Assembly (NCBI GenBank): GCA_021826485.1
Contig: JAKAZX010000108.1
Location: 1 to 10,565, forward strand
DNA: 10,565 nt
Source of the DNA: Pseudomonadota bacterium
GTDB lineage: Bacteria; Pseudomonadota; Alphaproteobacteria; Acetobacterales; Acetobacteraceae
Direction: 5' to 3'
The position numbers and the translations under genes are program-made. Shown here one piece after another: positions 1 to 5,971 of this stretch (position 1 is its first letter; every line of letters starts with the position of its first letter). The notes under the pieces are model-generated. The model saw only the letters and a list, made by a program, of their open reading frames with translations. It ran no database searches and had not been told where the DNA came from.

Positions 1-225
1 TGGGTGCAGGTGCTGCTGGTGCGGCGGGAGAATGTGGCCGAGGGGGAGACCGCGATCACCGACGGCCGCGGCGGCAGGCTCGGCAGTTTCGTGCTGACCG
101 AACCGCTCGATTCCGCGCTGGTGGACGATGCGCGCGTGTGGCACGGCGTCACCCCGATCCGTCCGCTCGATCCCGCGCGCCCGGCCTGGCGCGACGTGCT
201 GGTGCTGACCTTCCGGCGGGAGTGA
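1..225 (+). CDS. 2OG-Fe(II) dioxygenase family protein, C-terminal fragment
   Basis: The reading frame is open from the first base, so the gene starts outside the window and only about 74 C-terminal residues are visible. The tail holds a histidine in VWHGVTPIRPLD (His codon at 142-144), followed by WRDVLVLTFRR with an Arg-Asp pair (Arg codon at 190-192). In the 2OG-Fe dioxygenase family that includes the bacterial amino-acid hydroxylases (PF10014-type), the distal His binds iron and the Arg of the RD pair holds the 2-oxoglutarate carboxylate. Such enzymes couple 2-oxoglutarate decarboxylation to hydroxylation of a small substrate, often a free amino acid. The substrate cannot be told from this fragment, and the proximal HxD motif lies outside. 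The stop lies 6 bases before pdxJ, and the pdxJ ribosome site overlaps the end of this gene, so the two are probably co-transcribed. The family call is by motif recall only. Confidence 0.62.
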   Translation, partial: WVQVLLVRRENVAEGETAITDGRGGRLGSFVLTEPLDSALVDDARVWHGVTPIRPLDPARPAWRDVLVLTFRRE

Positions 226-231
226 TCCGCG

Positions 232-993
232 ATGTCCCGACTCTCCGTGAACCTCAACAAGATCGCGCTGCTGCGCAATGCGCGGCGGACCGGCGTGCCC
301 GACCTGCTGCACTTCGCGCGCCTCGTGCACGATGCCGGCGCGCACGGCATCACCGTGCATCCCCGGCCCGATGAGCGCCACATCCGCCGCACCGACATCC
401 CTGCCCTCGCCGCGCTGATCCAGCCCTGGCGCCCGCAGTTCGAATTCAACATCGAAGGCTATCCGGACCCCGCCTTCCTTGATCTCGTCGCCACCGTGGC
501 GCCGGAGCAGGTGACGCTGGTGCCCGATGCGCCGGGGGTGCTGACCTCGGAGGAAGGCTGGCGGCTCGACACGTCCGGCGCGGCGTGTCTGCAGGACGTG
601 GTGGAACGCCTGCATGGGCTGCGCAGCCGCGTGATCCTGTTCGTCGATCCCGACCCCGCCGCCATCGCCGCCGCCGCCGCCACCGGCGCCGACGGGATCG
701 AAATCTACACCGGCGGCTACGCGGCCGCCTGGCGCGCCGGGGATCCCGCCGGGCTGCGCGCCGCCTGCGCGGAAACCGCGGCCGTGGCGGCGCGGCATGG
801 CCTGCTGGTCAATATCGGCCACGACCTGAACCTGCAGAATCTGCCGCCGCTGCTCGCCGCGATGCCGCCGGTCGCGGAAGCCTCGATCGGGCATGAGCTG
901 ACCGCCGACGCGCTGCTCATGGGCTGGCACGCCGCGATCGTCGCCTATCGGGACATTCTTGCGGCGCAAGCGGCACTACAACCGCCGGCGTAG
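232..993 (+). CDS. pdxJ: Pyridoxine 5'-phosphate synthase PdxJ
   Basis: PdxJ catalyses the ring-closing step of the DXP-dependent vitamin B6 pathway in the cytoplasm: 3-amino-2-oxopropyl phosphate plus 1-deoxy-D-xylulose 5-phosphate give pyridoxine 5'-phosphate. The 253-residue length is normal. The N-terminus LSVNLNKIALLRNARR matches the family's opening strand and Asn/Arg segment. TVHPRPDERHIR carries the phosphate and active-site residues His43, Arg45 and His50. FEFNIEGYP supplies Glu75, equivalent to the catalytic Glu of E. coli PdxJ, and NIGHDLN supplies His197. The middle has VTLVPD and GADGIEIYTGGYA as expected of the TIM barrel. The HPRPDERH form (instead of HLREDRRH) is one I associate with alphaproteobacteria and some other groups. 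The ATG is preceded by GGGAG at 218-222 with 9-base spacing; this site overlaps the stop of the upstream gene, suggesting translational coupling. The gene ends 7 bases from the convergent ligase. Confidence 0.96.
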   Translation: MSRLSVNLNKIALLRNARRTGVPDLLHFARLVHDAGAHGITVHPRPDERHIRRTDIPALAALIQPWRPQFEFNIEGYPDPAFLDLVATVAPEQVTLVPDAPGVLTSEEGWRLDTSGAACLQDVVERLHGLRSRVILFVDPDPAAIAAAAATGADGIEIYTGGYAAAWRAGDPAGLRAACAETAAVAARHGLLVNIGHDLNLQNLPPLLAAMPPVAEASIGHELTADALLMGWHAAIVAYRDILAAQAALQPPA

Positions 994-1000
994 CGCCGGC
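984..1000. terminator. GC hairpin at the pdxJ/ligase convergent junction
   Basis: GCCGGCG (984-990) and CGCCGGC (994-1000) form a perfect 7-bp stem around the triplet TAG, which is the pdxJ stop codon. It lies exactly between two convergent genes and could slow or stop polymerase from both sides. There is no T-tract on either strand, so it is not a classic intrinsic terminator. In DNA this GC-rich such a stem may also arise by chance. Confidence 0.35.
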
Positions 1001-2701
1001 TCAGGCGCCCAGCGTCTCCAGCACCTGGCGGTGATGGTCCATCACCACATGCCGGCGCACCTTCTGCGTCGCCGTCAGCGTGCCCGCCTCGATGGTGAAC
1101 GGCGGCACCAGCGCGTGGCGGCGGATGCGCTCGGTGACCGACAGGCGCTTGTTCACGTCCGTCACCACCGCCGCCACGGCGAGGTCGTCGAATCCCTCGG
1201 CCGCCACCAGCAGCGCCGACAGGCCGGGCCGCCCCTCCCCGAACACCATCGCCTGGGCGATCGGCGGCTGGGCGACCAGCAGGCCCTCGATCCGCGCCGG
1301 CGACACGTTCTCCCCGCCGGACAGCACGATCATGTCGCGCTTGCGGTCGGTGATGGTCAGGTAGCCGTCGGCATCGAGCACGCCGATATCGCCGGTGTGC
1401 AGCCAGCCGTCGCGGATCACCGCTTCGGTGTCCGTCGGCCGGCCCCAGTAGCCGTCCATCACCAGCCCGCCGCGCACGCAGATCTCCCCATCCGCTGCCA
1501 TCCGCACCTCCACGCCGCGCAGCGGCCGGCCCACCGTGCCGACCCGCGTCGCGCCAGTGGTGTTGGCCGAGATCACCGGGCCGGCCTCGGTCTGGCCGTA
1601 GCCCTGCATCAACTCGATCCCGAGGCCGAGGAAGAACCGCCACACCTCCGGCTCCAGCCGTGCCCCGCCGCTCATGGCCGCGCGCAGCCGTCCGCCGAAC
1701 CGCGCCCGCACCTTGCGCCGCACCAGCCGCTCCAGCAGCCCGTCCAGCAGCCGCTCCGTCCAGCTCAGCCGCTCGCCTTCCATCCGCTTGCGGCCGAGTT
1801 CCACCGCCCGGTGGAACAGCGCCTGCCGCCATCGCTTCTCGCGCGCCACGTTCGCCAGCACGCGGCTGCGGATCACCTCCAGCACGCGCGGGACGATGGT
1901 CATGATGGTCGGCCGCACCGCCAGCATGTCGGCGGCCAGATGCTCGACGCCGCGGGCATAGACGATCTCGGTCCCCAGGCTGACCAGGAAGAACTGGCCG
2001 GCGGTGTGTTCATACGCGTGCGAGATCGGCAGGAACGAAAGATAGACCTCGTTATGCAGTCGCAGCGGCCGCACCAGCTCGAACGCGCCGCGGCAGTTCG
2101 ACAGCACCGCACGGTGCGGCAGCATCACCCCGCGCGGCGCCCCGCCGGTGCCGGAGGTGTAGATGATGCAGGCCAGCGCGCCTTCCGGGATGTCCGCCGC
2201 CTCCGCCGCGATGTCGTCGAACGGGCGCGGATCGCGGACCAGCGGAGACCAGTGCAGGCTGCGCACGCCCGGCACATCGGAATCGTCCAGCGTCACGATC
2301 AGATCGAGCCGCCCGGCCGCCGCCACCCGCGCCGCCAGCGCCGGCGTGGAGCAGATCGCCACGGTCGCGCCGCAGTCGCGCAGCACGTGGGCGTGATCCT
2401 CGACCGTGTTGGTCACGTAGGTCGGCACCGGCACCGCGCGGATCGCCAGCAGCGCCACCTCCGCGATCGGGTATTCGGGCCGGTTTTCCGACACGATCAG
2501 CACGCGGTCGCCCGCCGCCACCCCCGCCGCCCGCAGCCCGCGCGCCGCCGCCGCCGCCAGCCGGCCGAATTCGCCCCAGGTGATCCGCTGCCACGCGCCG
2601 TCGCGAAAGCCGCGCAGCATCGGCCGGTCCGGCCACGCCCGCGCCCGCGCGAACATCATCGCGGCCAGATTCGGCCACGCCCCGTACGCCTCCGCCGCCA
2701 C
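1001..2701 (-). CDS. AMP-forming long-chain acyl-CoA ligase (FadD/FAA1-like)
   Basis: A member of the ANL adenylating superfamily. It should activate a carboxylic acid, probably a medium or long-chain fatty acid, with ATP to an acyl-AMP and then to acyl-CoA. Using the GTG at 2701 it has 566 residues. Motifs in order: the P-loop YTSGTGGAPRGVML at residues 181-194; SFLPISHAYEH, typical of long-chain acyl-CoA synthetases; MQGYGQTEAGPVIS (A5); GWLHTGDIG with the ribose-binding Asp (A7); TDRKRDMIVLSGGENVSP (A8 hinge); and a C-terminal LTATQKVRR whose Lys547 is the adenylation lysine (A10). Every core motif is present, so it looks active. Arg190 replaces the usual P-loop Lys. The frame extends upstream to a GTG at 2761, but GTG 2701 has a strong GGGGAG at 7-base spacing and gives a normal family N-terminus. 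No partner genes lie on this strand, so the physiological substrate is unknown. Confidence 0.9.
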   Translation of the reverse strand: MAAEAYGAWPNLAAMMFARARAWPDRPMLRGFRDGAWQRITWGEFGRLAAAAARGLRAAGVAAGDRVLIVSENRPEYPIAEVALLAIRAVPVPTYVTNTVEDHAHVLRDCGATVAICSTPALAARVAAAGRLDLIVTLDDSDVPGVRSLHWSPLVRDPRPFDDIAAEAADIPEGALACIIYTSGTGGAPRGVMLPHRAVLSNCRGAFELVRPLRLHNEVYLSFLPISHAYEHTAGQFFLVSLGTEIVYARGVEHLAADMLAVRPTIMTIVPRVLEVIRSRVLANVAREKRWRQALFHRAVELGRKRMEGERLSWTERLLDGLLERLVRRKVRARFGGRLRAAMSGGARLEPEVWRFFLGLGIELMQGYGQTEAGPVISANTTGATRVGTVGRPLRGVEVRMAADGEICVRGGLVMDGYWGRPTDTEAVIRDGWLHTGDIGVLDADGYLTITDRKRDMIVLSGGENVSPARIEGLLVAQPPIAQAMVFGEGRPGLSALLVAAEGFDDLAVAAVVTDVNKRLSVTERIRRHALVPPFTIEAGTLTATQKVRRHVVMDHHRQVLETLGA

Positions 2702-2708
2702 CGTCGCG

Positions 2709-2714
2709 CTCCCC
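2709..2714 (-). promoter_or_regulatory. Shine-Dalgarno site choosing the ligase GTG start
   Basis: On the minus strand this reads GGGGAG, 7 bases before the GTG at 2701. It is the best ribosome site near the ligase 5' end. The upstream in-frame GTG at 2761 would add 20 residues (MLGRSCKLAARR and so on) that do not look like a normal family N-terminus. Confidence 0.6.
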
Positions 2715-2767
2715 GACCCTTTCAGCCTTCGTGCCGCCAGCTTACATGAGCGGCCAAGCACCAGAAC

Positions 2768-2771
2768 AGGA
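2768..2771 (+). promoter_or_regulatory. Ribosome site choosing the pepF ATG at 2782
   Basis: AGGA lies 10 bases before the ATG at 2782. The two earlier in-frame starts, GTG 2731 and ATG 2746, have no purine-rich site. A weak TTTCAG-N17-TACATG pattern at 2720-2748 would also start transcription after those codons. The 2782 start is therefore preferred, though the margin is modest. Confidence 0.45.
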
Positions 2772-2796
2772 TACCGATCGCATGCCCGACGGACAG
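2768..2796 (-). promoter_or_regulatory. Candidate ligase promoter overlapping the pepF start
   Basis: On the minus strand CTGTCC (2796-2791), a 17-base spacer and TATCCT (2773-2768) resemble a sigma-70 promoter, with a predicted start near 2761. That would give the ligase mRNA a leader of about 60 bases containing the GGGGAG site. The element lies across the ribosome site and first codons of pepF, so transcription of the two genes could interfere. The -35 match is only partial; this is a guess. Confidence 0.28.
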
Positions 2797-4587
2797 GCCC
2801 CGGCCCCCCCGCATGAGGCCGGAGCAGCCACCGCCCTCCCCACCTGGACGCTTGCCGACCTCTATCCCAGCCCGGACAGCCCCGCGCTCGCCGCCGACCT
2901 CGACCGGGCGGAGCGTGACGCGAGGGAGTTCGCCGCCCGCCATGCCGGCCGGCTCGCCGACCTGCCCGGCGACCAGCTTGCCGCCGCGATCGGCGAATAC
3001 GAACGGATCGAGGAGACGCTGGGCCGCGCGCTTTCCTATGCGCAACTGCTGTTCGCCGGCGACTCGACCGACCCCGCCATCGGCCGGTTCGGCCAGGCGA
3101 TGAACGAGCGCGCCACCGCGATCAGCAGCGACCTGATTTTCTTCACCCTCGAACTCAACCAGATCGAGGACGCGGCGCTGGAGCAGAAGCTGGCCCACCC
3201 CGCCCTCGCCGCGTGGCGCCCGTGGCTGCGCGACCTGCGCGCCTTCCGCCCGCACCAGCTCGACGAGCGGCTGGAGAAGCTGCTGCACGAAAAGGAGGTC
3301 ACCGGCCATTCCGCGTGGTCGCGGCTGTTCGACGAAACCGTGGCCGGCATGCGCGTGCCGGTGCAGGGGGAGGCGCTGACGGTCAGCGCCGCGCTGAACA
3401 AGCTCTCCGACCCCGACCGCGCGACGCGCGAGGCGGCCGGCCGCGCTGTCGGCACCGCCTTCGCCGAGCGGATCAAGCTGTTCTCCCTGGTCACCAACAC
3501 GCTCGCCAAGGACAAGGAGATCATCGACACCTGGCGCCGCTACAAGCGGCCGGAGAGCTACCGCAACCTCGCCAACATGGTCGAGGACGAGGTGGTGGAC
3601 GCGCTGGTCACCGCCGTCGTTGCCGACTTCCCGCGGCTCGCCCATCGCTACTACCGGCTGAAGGCGAAGTGGCTCGGCCTGCCGAAGCTGATGCACTGGG
3701 ACCGCAACGCCCCGCTGCCCGACGACGACGACCGCCAGATCGCCTGGCCGGAGGCGCGGGACCGCGTGCTGACCGCCTATGGCCAGTTCAACCCGACGCT
3801 CGCCGACATCGCGGGGCGGTTCTTCGACCGTTCATGGATCGACGCGGCGCTGCGGCCGGGCAAGGCGGGCGGCGCGTTCTCCCACCCCACCGTGCCGTCG
3901 GTGCATCCCTATGTGCTGATGAACTACCACGGCCGCGCGCGCGACGTGATGACGCTGGCGCATGAACTCGGCCACGGCGTGCATCAGACGCTGGCCGCCG
4001 AACAGGGCTATCTGCGCTCCGGCACGCCGCTGACGCTCGCCGAGACGGCAAGCGTGTTCGGCGAGATGCTGACCTTCCGCGCGCTGCTCGATGCCGAGCA
4101 GGACACGCAGCGCCGTCGCGTGCTGCTGGCCGGCAAGGTCGAGGACATGCTCAACACCGTGGTCCGGCAGATCGCCTTCTACCGCTTCGAGCAGGCGCTG
4201 CACACCGAGCGGCGCAGCGGGGAGCTGGTGCCCGACCGGATCGGCGAGCTGTGGCTTGCGGTGCAGACCGAAAGCCTCGGCCCAGCCTTCGAGTTCACGC
4301 CCGAATACAGCGTGTTCTGGTCCTATGTGCCGCACTTCATCCACTCGCCGTTCTACGTCTACGCATACGCCTTCGGCGACTGCCTGGTGAATGCGCTGTA
4401 CGCGGTGTTCCGCGCCGGCCATCCGGGGTTCCAGGCGAAGTATCTCGACATGCTGCGCGCCGGCGGCACCATGCGGCATCGCGAATTGCTGGCGCCGTTC
4501 GGCCTCGATGCCGGCGACCCGGCGTTCTGGAAGCGCGGGCTGGACGTGATCGCAGGCTTCATCGACGAGCTTGAGGCCGCCGGCTGA
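2782..4587 (+). CDS. pepF: M3 family oligoendopeptidase F (PepF)
   Basis: A cytoplasmic zinc metallopeptidase that cleaves short peptides, taking part in peptide turnover and possibly in removing signal-peptide remnants. From the chosen ATG it has 601 residues, the normal size. The opening LPTWTLADLYPSPDSP is the typical PepF N-terminus, and residues of roughly 105-180 form the helical PepF N-terminal domain. The catalytic M3 domain covers about 200-590. The zinc site is HELGH at residues 394-398 (His394 and His398 as ligands, Glu395 as general base), with the third ligand probably Glu421 in LAETASVFGE, 23 residues on. The C-terminal signature PHFIHSPFYVYAYAFG begins at 517 and contains the His/Tyr-rich substrate-side segment (His518, Tyr525, Tyr527, Tyr529). 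There is no signal peptide. Its stop overlaps the next start by one base (TGATG), so it forms a coupled pair with the downstream ABC1 kinase. Nothing suggests damage or transfer. Confidence 0.94.
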   Translation: MPDGQAPAPPHEAGAATALPTWTLADLYPSPDSPALAADLDRAERDAREFAARHAGRLADLPGDQLAAAIGEYERIEETLGRALSYAQLLFAGDSTDPAIGRFGQAMNERATAISSDLIFFTLELNQIEDAALEQKLAHPALAAWRPWLRDLRAFRPHQLDERLEKLLHEKEVTGHSAWSRLFDETVAGMRVPVQGEALTVSAALNKLSDPDRATREAAGRAVGTAFAERIKLFSLVTNTLAKDKEIIDTWRRYKRPESYRNLANMVEDEVVDALVTAVVADFPRLAHRYYRLKAKWLGLPKLMHWDRNAPLPDDDDRQIAWPEARDRVLTAYGQFNPTLADIAGRFFDRSWIDAALRPGKAGGAFSHPTVPSVHPYVLMNYHGRARDVMTLAHELGHGVHQTLAAEQGYLRSGTPLTLAETASVFGEMLTFRALLDAEQDTQRRRVLLAGKVEDMLNTVVRQIAFYRFEQALHTERRSGELVPDRIGELWLAVQTESLGPAFEFTPEYSVFWSYVPHFIHSPFYVYAYAFGDCLVNALYAVFRAGHPGFQAKYLDMLRAGGTMRHRELLAPFGLDAGDPAFWKRGLDVIAGFIDELEAAG

Positions 4588-5939
4588 TGTCCGAGGCCGA
4601 GGACCGCGCCTCCCTGTTCGGCGAGCTGCGCCGCTTCGCCCGCACCTCCGGCGCGGTCGGCGGCATCGCCGCGCGCGTGGCCGGCGAGCGCGTGTTCGGC
4701 ATCCGCACCGACCGCGCCTCGCACGCCGAGGACCTGCGCACCATCCTCGGCGGCCTGAAGGGACCGCTGATGAAGGTCGCGCAGTTCCTGTCCACGGTGC
4801 CGGACGCGCTGCCCGAGGAATACGCGGCCGAACTGGCACAATTGCAGGCGAACGCGCCGGCGATGGGGGCGGCATTCGTGCGCCGGCGCATGGCGAGCGA
4901 ACTCGGCCCCGACTGGCGCACCCGCTTCGCGGCGTTCGAGGAAACCGCGACCGCCGCCGCCAGCCTCGGCCAGGTGCACCGCGCGACGCTGCACGACGGC
5001 ACGCGCGTCGCCTGCAAGCTGCAATACCCCGACATGGCCAGCACGGTGGAGGCCGATCTGCGCCAGTTGCGGCTGGCCATGGCGCTGTATCACCGCATCG
5101 ACAACGCCATCCAGCAGGACGACATCTACGAGGAACTCGCCGCGCGCCTGCGCGAGGAGCTGGACTATCAGCGCGAGGCCGCGCACATGCGGATGTACGG
5201 CCTGATGCTGCGCGACGAGCCGGACGTGTACGTGCCCTCGCCGTTCACCGCATGGTCCACGAAGCGGCTGCTGACGATGACATGGCTCGAAGGCCGCCCG
5301 CTGATGCGCCGGTTGGAGGAGAACCCGTCGCAGGACGAGCGCAACCGCATGGCGGAGGCGCTGTTCCGCGCCTGGTACGTGCCGTTCTACCGCTACGGCG
5401 TGCTGCACGGCGACCCGCATCTGGGCAACTACCAGGTGCGGCCCGACGGCAGCGTGAACCTGCTGGATTTCGGCGTCATCCGCGTGTTCGACGCGCGGTT
5501 CGTCAGCGGCGTCATCGAACTGTTCGAGGCGGTGCGCGACGGTGACGACGACCGCGCGCTGCATGCCTACGAGACCTGGGGCTTCGCCGACATCACGCGC
5601 GAGAAGCTGGCGGTGCTGAACGAATGGGCGCGCTTCCTGTATGAGCCGCTGATGCAGGACCGGCCCCGCCGCATCCAGGAAACCAACGACACGACGTTCG
5701 GCCGAACGGTCGCGGAGCGTGTTCACCAGGGCCTGAAGCGCACCGGCGGCGTGAAGCCGCCGCGCGAATTCGTGCTGATGGACCGCAGCGCGATCGGGCT
5801 GGGCGGCGTGTTCCTGCGGCTCGGCGCGGAACTCAACTGGTACCGGCTGTTCCACGAACTGATCGCCGATTTCGATGCCGCCCGCCTCGCCGAACGGCAG
5901 GCCGCGGCGCTGGCGGAGGCCGGCGTTCCCGGCACCTGA
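4587..5939 (+). CDS. ABC1/AarF (UbiB/ADCK) family atypical kinase
   Basis: A 450-residue member of the ABC1 atypical kinase-like family (UbiB, COQ8/ADCK3). Relatives support ubiquinone biosynthesis, probably through ATPase-driven handling of lipid intermediates rather than protein phosphorylation. Visible in order: the N-terminal family motif LMKVAQFLS (Lys63-Val-Ala65-Gln66), replacing the textbook KxGQ; the Ala-rich nucleotide loop TAAASLGQVHRA at 122-133, replacing a Gly-rich P-loop; the ATP lysine in VACKLQYP (Lys144); EELDYQREA at 190-198; the catalytic loop HGDPHLGN at 274-281 (Asp276, Asn281); and the metal-binding DFG at 294-296. All catalytic residues are there. No membrane helix is visible at the C-terminus, unlike E. 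coli UbiB, so it is closer to the ADCK3 type. It starts inside the pepF stop codon and is translationally coupled to it. A role in quinone synthesis is inferred from family only; no ubi gene is nearby. Confidence 0.92.
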   Translation: MSEAEDRASLFGELRRFARTSGAVGGIAARVAGERVFGIRTDRASHAEDLRTILGGLKGPLMKVAQFLSTVPDALPEEYAAELAQLQANAPAMGAAFVRRRMASELGPDWRTRFAAFEETATAAASLGQVHRATLHDGTRVACKLQYPDMASTVEADLRQLRLAMALYHRIDNAIQQDDIYEELAARLREELDYQREAAHMRMYGLMLRDEPDVYVPSPFTAWSTKRLLTMTWLEGRPLMRRLEENPSQDERNRMAEALFRAWYVPFYRYGVLHGDPHLGNYQVRPDGSVNLLDFGVIRVFDARFVSGVIELFEAVRDGDDDRALHAYETWGFADITREKLAVLNEWARFLYEPLMQDRPRRIQETNDTTFGRTVAERVHQGLKRTGGVKPPREFVLMDRSAIGLGGVFLRLGAELNWYRLFHELIADFDAARLAERQAAALAEAGVPGT

Positions 5940-5940
5940 T

Positions 5941-5971
5941 GCAGCGCTACTCCGCCACCGGTTCGCGCTGC
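5941..5971. terminator. Possible hairpin between convergent ABC1 kinase and mprF-like genes
   Basis: GCAGCGC (5941-5947) and GCGCTGC (5965-5971) are perfect 7-base inverted repeats separated by 17 bases, starting one base after the kinase stop and running into the last codons of the mprF-like gene. It might limit read-through. There is no T-tract, the loop is long, and chance pairing is likely in such GC-rich DNA. Confidence 0.22.

Noticed and set aside
658..690. GCC-rich tract in pdxJ as a repeat element.
   Set aside because: It is an alanine-rich helix (AAIAAAAATGADG) common at this place in PdxJ; no wider repeat is present.
959..2749. A 596-residue open frame on the plus strand opposite the acyl-CoA ligase.
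   Set aside because: It is rich in His, Arg, Pro and Gln with no recognisable motif, lies entirely antisense to a gene with all ANL motifs, and is the usual high-GC shadow effect.
4359..5855. A 498-residue minus-strand frame opposite the ABC1 kinase and the end of pepF.
   Set aside because: Biased composition and no domain pattern; both plus-strand genes have complete catalytic motifs.
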